DNA of 64,000 nucleotides from an uncultured Lachnospiraceae bacterium (GCA_934402055.1 CAKRTC010000009.1:1-64000); one strand, 5' to 3'. Positions 41,804 through 51,094 are shown, numbered from the stretch's first letter. Notes: generated by a model from the letters alone, not told the origin. Numbers and translations are program-made.

Positions 41804-42646
41804 ATGACTGAAACAGACAGAATAAGTGAATTTATCGAATATATAAGTGCAACGGGTGTGTCGGACAATACCAAGCAGGCATATGAAAGAGACCTGCGTA
41901 TTGCCAAACGTTATCTTGATGATAACGGAGTGTGTGAGCTTGCTGATATAGGCTCGGCAGATCTTATGCAGTATATAGAGTATATACTTGATCAGGGGAG
42001 ATCGGCAGCCACAGTATCAAGAAATATTGCTTCAATGAGGCGTTTTTTTGCGTTCACACATAGCAGAGGCTATACTTTCTCAGATCCTTCGGAGCTGCTC
42101 AAGGCTCCGAAGGTGATCAGGAAGACACCGGATATATTGTCAGAGAAAGATATACGCAGGCTTATCGGAACCGTTGATCAGGAGTCGATAAAGGGCATAA
42201 GAGACAGGGCTATACTTGAGCTTCTTGCGGGAACGGGTATCTCGGTAAGTGAGATACTGGCTCTTGATATGGAGGATGTTGATCTAAGGACACGTATGAT
42301 GTTCCTTGGTGATGAAAAGCGCATGATAGAGCTTAGTAAGAAGCTTTGTGATATTCTCAAGAAGTATATGAATGTCAGACATAAGCTTGCGGCAGATGCA
42401 GCTGAGTGTGAGGCATTTTTCTTAAGCTGTGCAGGCGGACGCATGTCCAGACAGGGACTTTGGAAGCTCATACATCTGTGCGGAAAGAATGCAGGTATCG
42501 AGAATATGACACCTAAGATCCTTCGTCACAGCTTTGCAGTAGCGGCACTTAAGCATGGCAAGGATGTGAGCACGGTGCAGAAGATGCTTGGACATACAAG
42601 CCGTACTGGTACCATGGAGTACCGCTCACTTGCGGATGAGCTGTAA
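41804..42646 (+). CDS. XerD-like tyrosine recombinase lacking catalytic residues
   Basis: 280 residues with the two-domain layout of Xer recombinases: an N-terminal SAM-like DNA-binding domain (1-~100) and a catalytic-fold C-terminal domain. Of the six active-site positions, Arg I is Ser147 (GTGISVSEI in place of GLRVSEL), the beta-turn Lys region is shortened (FLGDEKRM), and His II is Lys238 (TPKILRHSF in place of TPHxLRHSF). Arg241, His264 (LGH) and Tyr273 (TMEY) remain. Loss of Arg I should prevent normal strand exchange. Streptococcal XerD-like proteins are a known parallel. No inverted repeats, cassette or mobile element adjoins it, so a structural or regulatory DNA-binding role is more likely than mobility. 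Confidence 0.8.
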   Translation: MTETDRISEFIEYISATGVSDNTKQAYERDLRIAKRYLDDNGVCELADIGSADLMQYIEYILDQGRSAATVSRNIASMRRFFAFTHSRGYTFSDPSELLKAPKVIRKTPDILSEKDIRRLIGTVDQESIKGIRDRAILELLAGTGISVSEILALDMEDVDLRTRMMFLGDEKRMIELSKKLCDILKKYMNVRHKLAADAAECEAFFLSCAGGRMSRQGLWKLIHLCGKNAGIENMTPKILRHSFAVAALKHGKDVSTVQKMLGHTSRTGTMEYRSLADEL

Positions 42647-42704
42647 TATATGGGCTTAGATTATTTGTTTTACGGAAAATGCATCCTTTGAAAAAAGTAC
42701 GCTT

Positions 42705-42866
42705 TGCCGGATGTGCACTTGCGTGAATGAGAAAATTGTCGCAAGAGACCGTGCCCGCAGAGAGTGCAGCAAGGCACAGGTTATATTAATTAAAAGTCAG
42801 AAAAACCTCAGGACCGACCTCCAATCGTCAGATTCTTTGTCTGATGAGAGGAGGCCGGTTCTGTTT
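42705..42866 (+). ncRNA. Candidate structured transcript ending in a long terminator hairpin
   Basis: In the 370-base gap between the XerD-like gene and greA: CTTGCG/CGCAAG (about 42718-42745), GTGCC/GGCAC (about 42750-42777), then a hairpin of over 20 bp, with outer arms CAGGACCGACCTCC (from 42808) and GGAGGCCGGTTCTG (to 42863) and inner arms TCGTCAGA/TCTGATGA, followed by TTTTC. The last is a good intrinsic terminator. The first two may be a small RNA or the 3' UTR of the XerD-like gene. The rest of the gap (42867-43016) holds only a 12-bp direct repeat, ACAGCTATATTG, at 42941 and 42996. Confidence 0.45.
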
Positions 42867-43016
42867 TCACGTTTTATGTTTTGTTTAAGCAAATGTGATT
42901 ATGAGCAGTAAGCTGACACGCTTTATTTTCACACTTGTCTACAGCTATATTGACATGATATGTCTTGAATCTGTAAGCTGTCGATTTATAATGTGACAGC
43001 TATATTGCAGAATGGT

Positions 43017-43532
43017 TTAGTACTTGTGGATTTCATCCTCGTCTGACTCTCCGGTCTTGTCGAGTGTTTTGATGATAACGTGATAAGGCTCAGAGCCTTC
43101 GACATCAACCTCTATCCTGTCACCGACACTGTGACCCATAAGCGCCATGCCAAGAGGAGATTCGTTTGAGATAAGGCCTTTTCTGGAATCCGAGCGTATG
43201 GAGGTTACGATACGGTAGGTCTCTGTCTCATCATCCTCCTCAAAATATACTTCTACTGTATTGTTGATACCTATCTTACTGTCATTGTCCTCTTCCTCGA
43301 CAACAGTGGCAAATCTCAGCAGCTTCTCAAGATATCGGATACGGCTGTTATTTTGATTGTTGTCACGCTTGGCACAGTGATATTCGAAATTCTCCGACAA
43401 GTCGCCGAGAGCGCGGGCTTCCTTGAGAGCCTTAAGAGCCGCAGGGCGAACTGTCATCCTTCTGTATTCTATTTCATCCTCGATCCTCTTGATATCTGCT
43501 CTTGTGAGCTGTTCGGAACCGTTGATACTCAT
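43017..43532 (-). CDS. greA: Transcription elongation factor GreA
   Basis: 171 residues. GreA enters the RNA polymerase secondary channel and rescues backtracked complexes. The N-terminal coiled coil has the tip acidic block GDLSENFEYHCAKRDNNQNN (Asp/Glu pair that holds Mg2+), and the C-terminal FKBP-like domain ends with SPLGMALMGHSVGDRIEVDV. It is slightly longer than the usual ~158 because of acidic insertions in the C-terminal domain and a charged tail. AAAGGAG ribosome binding site. Divergent from the nicotinate phosphoribosyltransferase gene. Confidence 0.9.
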   Translation of the reverse strand: MSINGSEQLTRADIKRIEDEIEYRRMTVRPAALKALKEARALGDLSENFEYHCAKRDNNQNNSRIRYLEKLLRFATVVEEEDNDSKIGINNTVEVYFEEDDETETYRIVTSIRSDSRKGLISNESPLGMALMGHSVGDRIEVDVEGSEPYHVIIKTLDKTGESDEDEIHKY

Positions 43533-43775
43533 TATTAAGCACTCCTTTGCAATAAATAATTACCACTCATTATATTCTAAGGCGCCGAAAATGCAAGTAA
43601 GCTCTATGCACTGTCCGCCGGTACTCAGCCGCTGCTATTTAGTTCGGTATTATTTTACGTAAATGCGCAAGTGGCAGAGTATCTGAATACTTATGCATTT
43701 TGAATATCAAAAAGCAGGCTGCATTTACATAAAACCGGACAAACAAGTGTCATGACATATGCCCGTTTGCTGTTG

Positions 43776-43804
43776 ATTGACATAGAAAAAATATGAGCAT
43801 ATAA
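43776..43804 (+). promoter_or_regulatory. pncB: Consensus sigma-A promoter of pncB
   Basis: TTGACA (43776-43781), exactly 17 bases, TATAAT (43799-43804): both boxes are perfect. Transcription would start near 43811, so the in-frame ATG at 43804 is excluded and the gene starts at 43828 with a leader of under 20 bases. Confidence 0.88.
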
Positions 43805-43827
43805 TGGAAATTCACGGAGGAAACGTT

Positions 43828-45306
43828 ATGAATAATACTGCAAATTTGTCCGGCGAACGAAATCTCACCCTGCTCACGGATCTCTATGAGCTTACCATGA
43901 TGCAGGGATATTATAAACGTAAGGATAAAAACGTTGATGTAATATTTGATGCCTTTTATCGCATGAATCCCGACGGAAACGGATATTCGATAAGCTGCGG
44001 ACTTGAGCAGTTGATCGAGCTTATCGAGAACTTCAAATTTAACGAAGACGATATCGCTTATCTGGATTCGCTCGGCATTTTCGAGGAGGACTTCCTTAAT
44101 TACCTCAGAGAGTTTAAGTTTACGGGTGATATATATGCCATTCCTGAGGGAAATGTCATGTTCCCGAGGGAGCCGGTAGTCAAGGTCAAGGCACCTATCA
44201 TGCAGGCTCAGCTTATTGAGACTGCGCTTCTTAATATTATCAATCATCAGTCGCTTATAGCTACCAAGGCGGCACGTGTGGTACATGCAGCCAACGGTGA
44301 CGGTGTAATGGAGTTCGGACTTCGCAGAGCACAGGGTCCGGATGCCGGCATTTACGGTGCGAGAGCGGCTGTTATAGCTGGCTGCGTCGGCACTTCCAAT
44401 GTACTGGCAGGCAAGATGTTTGACATTCCGGTAATGGGTACGCATGCTCACAGCTGGATCATGTCCTTTGACAGCGAGCTTGAGGCATTCAGGACCTATG
44501 CCAAGCTTTATCCGGATGCCTGCCTGCTGCTTGTGGATACCTATGATACTCTTAAGTCGGGTATACCTAATGCAATCAAGGTATTTAAGGAGATGAGAGA
44601 AGCAGGTATCAAATCCAAGAAATACGGTATACGTATGGATTCGGGAGACCTTGCATACCTTTCCAAGCAGGCCAAGAAGATGCTTGATGCGGAAGGCTTT
44701 ACGGATGCGGTAATATCTGCATCCAACGATCTTGATGAGTTCCTGATCCAGTCACTCAAGGCTCAGGGCGCAACCATCAACAGCTGGGGAGTGGGAACAA
44801 ATCTTATTACTTCCAAGGACACACCTGCATTCGGAGGTGTATATAAGCTTGCGGCTATCGAGGATCCTGAAACCGGTGTGATGATACCTAAGATCAAGAT
44901 ATCGGAGAACACCGAGAAGATCACAAATCCGGGAGATAAAGTCATATATCGTATATACGGCAAGGATACCGGCAAGATCATTGCAGATCTCATTGCGCTC
45001 AGTGATGAGCATTTTGATGAAAATGATGAGCTCATACTGTTTGATCCTATCGAGACCTGGAAGAAGACCAGACTTTGCGGAGGAAGCTACACCATTAAGC
45101 CTTTGCTTGTACATGTATTTGAGAAAGGTAAATGCATCTACAACAACAGACCTTCGGTGAAGGAGCTTCAGGAGGTATGCAGGAAGGATCTTGAGACTCT
45201 CTGGGATGAGTCAAAGCGTCTTGTCAATCCGCATACCGTGCATGTGGATCTCAGTCAGAAGCTCTATGATCTTAAGCAGGAGCTTTTGGACAAATACAGA
45301 GGATAA
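43828..45306 (+). CDS. pncB: Nicotinate phosphoribosyltransferase
   Basis: 492 residues from ATG 43828 (GGAGG 6 bases upstream). It joins nicotinate and PRPP to nicotinate mononucleotide, the NAD salvage (Preiss-Handler) entry step. Conserved parts are LLTDLYELTMMQGYY, EFGLRRAQGPDAG, GTHAHSWIMSF with the His that is phosphorylated in the family, RMDSGDLAYLSKQ and the GVGTNLITSKDTPAFGGVYKL substrate loop. Cytosolic. Next gene, 20 bases on, is a membrane exporter. Confidence 0.93.
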   Translation: MNNTANLSGERNLTLLTDLYELTMMQGYYKRKDKNVDVIFDAFYRMNPDGNGYSISCGLEQLIELIENFKFNEDDIAYLDSLGIFEEDFLNYLREFKFTGDIYAIPEGNVMFPREPVVKVKAPIMQAQLIETALLNIINHQSLIATKAARVVHAANGDGVMEFGLRRAQGPDAGIYGARAAVIAGCVGTSNVLAGKMFDIPVMGTHAHSWIMSFDSELEAFRTYAKLYPDACLLLVDTYDTLKSGIPNAIKVFKEMREAGIKSKKYGIRMDSGDLAYLSKQAKKMLDAEGFTDAVISASNDLDEFLIQSLKAQGATINSWGVGTNLITSKDTPAFGGVYKLAAIEDPETGVMIPKIKISENTEKITNPGDKVIYRIYGKDTGKIIADLIALSDEHFDENDELILFDPIETWKKTRLCGGSYTIKPLLVHVFEKGKCIYNNRPSVKELQEVCRKDLETLWDESKRLVNPHTVHVDLSQKLYDLKQELLDKYRG

Positions 45307-45326
45307 GTTAAGGAAATAAAATAATA

Positions 45327-46364
45327 GTGGATTTTTTTAAAAAGAATTTCAGCGGGCTTCTGCTGTGCTTATGCATAGCAGTACCCGCATGGATACTCGG
45401 GAAAATGTTTCCGGTCGTAGGCGGAGCTGTCATATCTATCATAGCCGGAATGATAATTACAATGTTTTGCAAGGAAAAGGGCAAGGCAGCGCCCGGAATC
45501 AAGTGGACTTCCAAATACATACTTCAGGCAGCCGTGGTACTTCTCGGCTTCGGAATGAATCTCGGAGTTATATTTGAGACAGGCAAGCAGTCGCTCCCCA
45601 TTATCATATGCACTATAACGACTTCACTTGCTATAGCCTGGATATGCAGAAAAGCATTAAAGGTATCGGCTAACTCAGCTATACTTGTCGGAGTCGGTTC
45701 ATCCATATGCGGTGGTTCGGCTATAGCGGCAACCGCACCTGTTATTGAGGCAGATGATAACGAAGTGGCTCAGGCTATATCAGTCATATTTTTCTTTAAT
45801 GTACTTGCGGCGATATTTTTCCCGATACTTGGCAATGCCATAGGCTTTGATACGACGCACGGAGATGCTTTCGGAATATTTGCCGGAACAGCCATCAATG
45901 ATACCTCCTCTGTCACCGCGGCGGCAGCTACCTGGGACAGCATGTGGGATCTTGGAAGCGAGACCTTAAATAAGGCTGTTACGGTCAAGCTTACAAGGAC
46001 TCTCGCTATAATTCCGATTACGCTAGTCTTGTCAATTATAAGGGCAAGGAGTGCGGCAAAGGAAGGCAGGAAATCAGCGGAATTCAGTTTAAAGAGAGCA
46101 TTTCCTATGTTCATACTGTACTTTATCATAGCTGCAGTCATTACTACCGTATGTGTGAATATGGGAGTTGAAGCATCTGTGTTCGGACCGCTCAAGCAGC
46201 TTTCAAAGTTCTTTATAGTTATGGCAATGGCTGCGATAGGCTTAAACAGCAATATCGTTCATCTCATCAAGACCGGAGGAAAACCGCTTATCGTCGGAGC
46301 TTCCTGCTGGATAGGAATAACTATAATCAGTTTAATAATGCAGCATGTGATGAATATCTGGTAA
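45327..46364 (+). CDS. YeiH-family putative sulfate exporter
   Basis: 345 residues from a GTG start with AAGGA upstream. About ten TM helices; conserved SGLLLCLCIAVPAWILGK, AAVVLLGFGMNLG, VGVGSSICGGSAIAATAPVI and AGTAINDTSSVTAAA. The family (PF03601) is named for a proposed sulfate or sulfonate export role, which is weakly established; other members are only predicted anion carriers. Encoded 20 bases after pncB, an association for which no reason is evident. The stop lies inside the stem of the terminator. Confidence 0.82.
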   Translation: MDFFKKNFSGLLLCLCIAVPAWILGKMFPVVGGAVISIIAGMIITMFCKEKGKAAPGIKWTSKYILQAAVVLLGFGMNLGVIFETGKQSLPIIICTITTSLAIAWICRKALKVSANSAILVGVGSSICGGSAIAATAPVIEADDNEVAQAISVIFFFNVLAAIFFPILGNAIGFDTTHGDAFGIFAGTAINDTSSVTAAAATWDSMWDLGSETLNKAVTVKLTRTLAIIPITLVLSIIRARSAAKEGRKSAEFSLKRAFPMFILYFIIAAVITTVCVNMGVEASVFGPLKQLSKFFIVMAMAAIGLNSNIVHLIKTGGKPLIVGASCWIGITIISLIMQHVMNIW

Positions 46365-46387
46365 AGGCGGGAGCCTTTACCTTTTTT
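46360..46387 (+). terminator. Terminator of pncB-yeiH
   Basis: GGTAAAGGC (46360-46368), GGGA loop, GCCTTTACC (46373-46381), TTTTTT. The stop codon TAA is part of the 5' arm. Confidence 0.95.
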
Positions 46388-46471
46388 AATATCATTATAC
46401 TTTGCTGACAAAACTTAAATAATAAAACATCCCGCAGAGTATAAAGCAATCGGTATTATGCAGTAAATGAT

Positions 46472-46504
46472 AAAAAAATACTTCCCCTCAAGATTGAGGG
46501 GAAG
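46472..46504 (-). terminator. Terminator of the aminotransferase gene
   Basis: On the minus strand CTTCCCCTCA (46504-46495), loop, TGAGGGGAAG (46490-46481), then a T-run (46478-46472). A perfect 10-bp stem. Confidence 0.93.
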
Positions 46505-46538
46505 CGAAGTTGAATAGTCGAAGCTTATCTTTTAAATA

Positions 46539-47720
46539 TCAGTGTCCATATTCCTCATATAATGCCTTGAATGCAGGCATTGAGTCCTCGATGGTCTTGC
46601 GGGATACGCAGTAGGAGATGCGTACATATCCCGGTATGCCGAAATCATCACTCGGAACAAGTAAGAGCTCGTGAGTTTTCGCTTTGTTGCTGAAAGTTTT
46701 GGCATCGGGTTCAAGTGATTTAAGGAATAAGTAAAATGCTCCCTGAGGCTCTATATAATCGTAGCCTATTTCCTTCAGACCTTCGCAGAGTATATTGCGG
46801 TTTGTCTCATATTCGCTTATATCCGAGGTCTGTCCTATGCAGCGCTCAATGACTCTCTGGAAGAGGCTCGGCGGATTGACGAAACCTAGTGAACGTCCGC
46901 TGCCCATTACCGAGGCATAGACATTTGCGGCATACTGCATACGAGAGTTGACAACTATATATCCTATACGCTCTCCGGGTACAGACAGGGATTTGCTGAA
47001 GGAGTAGCACATAATGGAATCATCATAATATTTGAGCGGACAAGGCACGCTTATGCCGCCGTAAACTATCTCTCTGTACGGCTCATCACTGATAAGGTAC
47101 AGAGTTTCTCCTGTCTTTTCTTCGTGCTCCTTAAGTGCCTCGGACAGAGCCTTGATGTTATCCTCGCTGTATACTGCTCCGGACGGATTGTTAGGCGAGT
47201 TGATGATAACTGCCTTGGTCCTGTCACTCAGGGCGGCCTTAAGATTGTCAATGTCTATCTGAAGATCATCCTTAGGCTGAACTACGACAAGCTTTCCGCC
47301 TGCGCCCTCGGTAAATACTCTGTACTCCGGGAAGAATGGAGCAATTACTATAACCTCGTCACCCGGGAGAAGTATAGCATTAAGACTGACTGTAAGACTT
47401 GCTGCGGCACCGCAGGTAACATACATAAGCTCAGGCTTGGCAGCTATATCAAAACGCTTGTTAAGGTCTTCGGCGAGCTTCTGTCTGAGAGACATAAGAC
47501 CTGCTGCGGTAGTATATCCGTGAAGTGCTATACTGTCTCCTTTTATGAGCTCTGCAATGGCTTCATTAACACAATCGGGAGCGGGAACGCTCGGATTACC
47601 TATACTAAAGTCAAATACCTTGTCTGCACCTATCTCGGCCTTTCTGGCTGCACCGTATTCAGCAAGCTCTCTGATGCAGCTTCGGCTCAATCCCCATGCA
47701 AGTTGTTTTTCCGGCAACAT
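46539..47720 (-). CDS. PLP-dependent aminotransferase (class I/II, AspB-like)
   Basis: 393 residues from ATG 47720, chosen because GGGAGG is 8 bases upstream. Fold type I: FSIGNPSVPAPDCV at the start, YVTCGAAASLTVSLNAIL, the NSPNNPSG substrate loop, SDEPYREIVYGG and the PLP Lys in SFSKSLSVPGERIGY. A C-terminal YVRISYC contains the carboxylate-binding Arg. It most resembles aspartate-type aminotransferases of clostridia; exact substrate is uncertain. Single gene with its own terminator. Confidence 0.87.
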   Translation of the reverse strand: MLPEKQLAWGLSRSCIRELAEYGAARKAEIGADKVFDFSIGNPSVPAPDCVNEAIAELIKGDSIALHGYTTAAGLMSLRQKLAEDLNKRFDIAAKPELMYVTCGAAASLTVSLNAILLPGDEVIVIAPFFPEYRVFTEGAGGKLVVVQPKDDLQIDIDNLKAALSDRTKAVIINSPNNPSGAVYSEDNIKALSEALKEHEEKTGETLYLISDEPYREIVYGGISVPCPLKYYDDSIMCYSFSKSLSVPGERIGYIVVNSRMQYAANVYASVMGSGRSLGFVNPPSLFQRVIERCIGQTSDISEYETNRNILCEGLKEIGYDYIEPQGAFYLFLKSLEPDAKTFSNKAKTHELLLVPSDDFGIPGYVRISYCVSRKTIEDSMPAFKALYEEYGH

Positions 47721-47873
47721 ATATAATTCCTCCCTGATTTGAAATATCATTATACTCTGAATTCCTGAAATATCTCTTTAACAATTTAAAGCATAAATGA
47801 TAATAACACAGTCAGATACTATTGTCATTACTGTGATACAAATAAGTACAAGCAGCAGAAATGCTATATTTAT

Positions 47874-48470
47874 TTACAGCAGTCCTGCGAGGAAATCTGC
47901 AACAGTTTTGTGACCCTCCGCAGAGAAATGATCTCCGTCGGGAGCAAGCTCAATGTCTATCTGTCCGAGATCAGTGTAATCAATAGAGAGCTCCTTGCAC
48001 ATAAGCTTATAGAGCAGTCCGCAGCGGCGAAGCTCTGTGACCTGACGTTCATCAGACCAGGGACCGACCTTGGTCTGTGCCGGACCGAGTATGCGTATCT
48101 TAACACTTCCGTCCATTACGGCAGGATGCCAGAGAAGTTCGAGCAGAAGATTCTTCATTCGCTCTGTAACACGTTCAGCGGTAAAGCCGTAATTCATCTG
48201 CATGTCGTTGGCACCTAAGAGTATCCAAAGCTCTATAGGCTTGGTGTATTTTCCATTACTGACATCATCAAGTATATCCGTAACTTCCTTGATCTCGGCT
48301 TCCGTGTGAGGTATCTGTCTGCCGTTTAAGCCGACATTTACGGTAGTACAGCCTGTTTCGGCGGCGAGTATGTCTACCCAGCGTTCCTTGGCAGGGTATC
48401 TGCCACCCGATATAGGCTCATAGCCCCAGGTGTTTGAATCTCCGAAACATATAACAGTAGTATTATTCAT
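47874..48470 (-). CDS. SGNH/GDSL-family esterase
   Basis: 198 residues from ATG 48470, which is 6 bases from GGAGG; the ATG at 48476 directly abuts it. Block I is VICFGDSNTWG with the catalytic Ser, block III is GANDMQ, and block V is DGDHFSAEGH with the catalytic Asp and His. It resembles the arylesterase / acyl-CoA thioesterase-like SGNH hydrolases of about 200 residues. No signal peptide, so it acts in the cytosol, possibly removing acetyl or acyl groups from sugars or small esters. Ten bases after the membrane-protein gene upstream, so an operon is likely. Confidence 0.85.
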   Translation of the reverse strand: MNNTTVICFGDSNTWGYEPISGGRYPAKERWVDILAAETGCTTVNVGLNGRQIPHTEAEIKEVTDILDDVSNGKYTKPIELWILLGANDMQMNYGFTAERVTERMKNLLLELLWHPAVMDGSVKIRILGPAQTKVGPWSDERQVTELRRCGLLYKLMCKELSIDYTDLGQIDIELAPDGDHFSAEGHKTVADFLAGLL

Positions 48471-48486
48471 GATCATCCTCCGTTTT

Positions 48487-49338
48487 TTATGCCTTGCGCT
48501 TTTCTCGCCTTAGGAGCAGCGACTCGGCTCTGCGTTTTTTCATATATTCAATGATATCCGCAAGCTCATCATTGTACTCGCGGTGATTAATGTTAGGGAA
48601 GGCACGGAGCAAACGGCCGTAGCTGTAATGGCGGTGTTCGGCAAGCTGAAGGCGAAGCATATTGAACTCATCCTCAAGCTCGGATTTTGCAAGCGCAGAC
48701 TGCACACGGCCCTCCTGTATCTTTACACCGGCGTCGAGACTGCGCTGGGCTATTTTTTCGGTGAGATCGTCACTAAAGCCACGCATCTCGGCACCGAGAC
48801 GGTTAAGTCTCTTAAGCTTGGTATTAAGCTTGGCGATAGTGAGCACGGTGATGATGCAGTCGGCAACAAACAGCGCATAACATACGGCAACAAATACATA
48901 ACCAAGCGGTCTGTCCATGATATAAACATTCAGTTCTACGACAGGATGAACGATAAGCACCGCAAACAGTATACAAAATCCCCATGCTAGTGAAAAACGT
49001 GCGCAGATGTATCCGCCGAGATTGAAGGGCTCGTTGCTGTAATCCCACCATCGCATATGAAAGAGTTTATACAGAACAAAGCCTCCGACAAGTTCAATAA
49101 GCGTCGCAAAGGCTGTTCCGCATATAAAAAGCAGAAAAAGATGATGCTTCAGCGGCGACAACAAGACAATTACGGATAGCATTCCGATTCCGTAAATGGG
49201 GCAGACCGGACCGTTTAAGAAGCCGCGGTTTACGATAGTACCCTTGCAGAGAGCGTGGAATGCGACCTCAAGCACCCATCCTAAAAATGAATATAATAAA
49301 AAATATGCCGTCAGATAATAAAAATGCTGTATACTCAT
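48487..49338 (-). CDS. CmpB-like membrane protein (putative ABC transporter type IV, PF06541)
   Basis: 283 residues. The N-terminal half (about 1-160) is membrane-embedded, with AYFLLYSFLGWVLEVAFHALCKGTIVNRGFLNGPVCPIYGIG, the signature of the ABC_trans_CmpB family, and the MRWWDYSNEPFNLGGYICARFSLAWG block. After a final TM helix the C-terminal 100 residues are soluble, charged and helical (coiled-coil-like), ending KKRRAESLLLRREKRKA. The family name is historic and transport has not been shown. Followed 10 bases on by the SGNH hydrolase gene. Confidence 0.75.
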   Translation of the reverse strand: MSIQHFYYLTAYFLLYSFLGWVLEVAFHALCKGTIVNRGFLNGPVCPIYGIGMLSVIVLLSPLKHHLFLLFICGTAFATLIELVGGFVLYKLFHMRWWDYSNEPFNLGGYICARFSLAWGFCILFAVLIVHPVVELNVYIMDRPLGYVFVAVCYALFVADCIITVLTIAKLNTKLKRLNRLGAEMRGFSDDLTEKIAQRSLDAGVKIQEGRVQSALAKSELEDEFNMLRLQLAEHRHYSYGRLLRAFPNINHREYNDELADIIEYMKKRRAESLLLRREKRKA

Positions 49339-49486
49339 TTACAGTATAACCTCTTAAAATATTTTTGCGATTAATCGTGCTTTGTATAGAAGCAGTATTG
49401 ATCTGCCATAAGGCTTCGAATCAAGGAGTCAGTATAAAAGACGAATAATCAACAATTTTCTTATATAACATAAAGTTTATTTTAAC

Positions 49487-50941
49487 ATGAAAACTGCTGC
49501 AATAATCTGTGAATTTAATCCTTTTCATAACGGCCATGCGTATCTGATGAAGACACTTCGCGAAAAATATGACGTGGATCGTATAATAGCCATAATGAGC
49601 GGCAACTACGTTCAGCGCGGAGAGCCCGCGGTATTTGACAAACACTTAAGAGCAGAATCGGCGCTCATAGGGGATAGGGATAGCGGATATGCCGATCTTG
49701 TCATAGAGCTTCCGACTTTATTTTCTTCGGCATCTGCAAGAGAATTTGCGCGTGCCGGAGTTATAACTGCCGTAAATACAGGTATTGTCGATATATTGGC
49801 ATTCGGTGTTGAGGAAAATGTCTCACTGTCCGATATTATTGCTCAGGCTGAGCTTAGCGACAGACTTGAGACGGATCCGGAAGCACAGCTCAAGATAAAA
49901 GAGCTTATCGGACAGGGTTTTAGCTATCCGGAGGCAGTAAGCAGATATATCGAAGCTGTGATGCGCAAATCGGAACATTGGACATTAGCTTCACAGGATG
50001 CCGCTGGTGATGAAGGCTCAGCGTGCAATGCAGAAAGCCTTAAGTTCATGCAGAATAGTGAAGCTGTGAGTGTGTCTGCCGAATCTATGTATGCCGCCAA
50101 CAACATACTTGCAGTTGAGTATATAAAGGCACTCAACTGCTTTGATACCGAGCACAAGATACAGCCTTTAGCAATACAAAGGGTCGGTGACGGATTCAAT
50201 GCGGCTGAAGCCAAGGATGAAAAGTATTGCTCTGCTACAGCTATAAGAGCCGAACTTGCGAAGCATTCGGTATACGGAAGTAAGCTTTATACCGAAAATG
50301 CTTCGGAAAGAGACAAGGAAAAAAGCTTGTACGGCAGCAGAAAAGTGAAAACGGAAGTTGATGCGGAACGCCCGGCGAGTATCGAAGCCGGACGATCGGA
50401 GCTTAACGGATTTTTGGATAATTACGCACCAAATATCGGAGAGCTGATATTAAAGTACGAGGCAAAGCCGGTGAAACCGGATATACTGAGTGACCTGCTT
50501 AATAAGGAACTGCTGACTGCAAAATACAGGGGAGGAGAGCTTGAGCGCTGTCTTGATGTGTCAAAGGAGATAGCCGACAGACTTATCAAAAGGGCAGATA
50601 TTCCGCTTGGCTTCACGGAACGTATCAGAGATACCAAGACAAGACAGTACACCTATACGCGTATATCCAGAAGTCTGCTGCATATAGCACTCGGTATCAC
50701 CGATGCCGAGATGGAAAATGCCAAGGCGGACGGCTACATTAAGTACCTGAGGATACTCGGCTTCAGGCGTGATTCGTCAGAACTTATGAAGGAACTTAAA
50801 AATAACGCAAGGCTTCCTATAGTTACCAAGATAGCGGACAATAAGGAGCTTATGAAGGATGAGATATATTACAGTGGGATATATTATGCTTTGACCGGAG
50901 CCAAGAGCGAGTATGAACGCTCCCCGATAATAGTGGATTAA
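49487..50941 (+). CDS. tmcAL: tRNA(Met) cytidine acetate ligase TmcAL
   Basis: 484 residues, more than the usual ~400. TmcAL activates acetate with ATP to acetylate C34 of elongator tRNA-Met. The HIGH-type motif is intact (CEFNPFHNGHAYLM), followed by AIMSGNYVQRGEPAVFDKHLRAE, AVEYIKALN and a C-terminal domain with RISRSLLHIALGI. Two charged insertions (about 160-205 and 265-305) explain the length. No ribosome binding site is visible upstream (TTATTTTAAC then ATG); a TATAAC box lies about 20 bases before the start, so the mRNA may be almost leaderless. Confidence 0.88.
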   Translation: MKTAAIICEFNPFHNGHAYLMKTLREKYDVDRIIAIMSGNYVQRGEPAVFDKHLRAESALIGDRDSGYADLVIELPTLFSSASAREFARAGVITAVNTGIVDILAFGVEENVSLSDIIAQAELSDRLETDPEAQLKIKELIGQGFSYPEAVSRYIEAVMRKSEHWTLASQDAAGDEGSACNAESLKFMQNSEAVSVSAESMYAANNILAVEYIKALNCFDTEHKIQPLAIQRVGDGFNAAEAKDEKYCSATAIRAELAKHSVYGSKLYTENASERDKEKSLYGSRKVKTEVDAERPASIEAGRSELNGFLDNYAPNIGELILKYEAKPVKPDILSDLLNKELLTAKYRGGELERCLDVSKEIADRLIKRADIPLGFTERIRDTKTRQYTYTRISRSLLHIALGITDAEMENAKADGYIKYLRILGFRRDSSELMKELKNNARLPIVTKIADNKELMKDEIYYSGIYYALTGAKSEYERSPIIVD

Positions 50942-51035
50942 GAGTCGGGATATACGAAATCCGGCACAAACATCTCGAAGCTGTTTAACAGCTCCCCGAT
51001 GTTTACAGGGCGAGGCTTTTTAAGCATCGTCCCGT

Positions 51036-51094
51036 AAATAAGACACACAAGTGAATTTGCCCGTAAACGGTCAATTCGCTTATGTGTCTTATTT
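51036..51094. terminator. Long hairpin after tmcAL
   Basis: AAATAAGACACACAAGTGAATT (arms 51036-51057) pairs with AATTCGCTTATGTGTCTTATTT (51073-51094), two wobble-type differences, around TGCCCGTAAACGGTC. Likely bidirectional terminator. The rest of the 422-base gap holds the panB promoter and leader. Confidence 0.75.

Noticed and set aside
41804..42646. Integrase marking a mobile element
   Set aside because: No attachment-site repeats, cargo or tRNA target are next to it, and its active site is degraded.
42711..42911. 66-residue open frame
   Set aside because: It runs through the long terminator hairpin, has no ribosome binding site and no family resemblance.
43750..44451. 233-residue minus-strand frame opposite pncB
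   Set aside because: It lies over the clearly coding pncB gene and its consensus promoter; composition is that of an antisense shadow.
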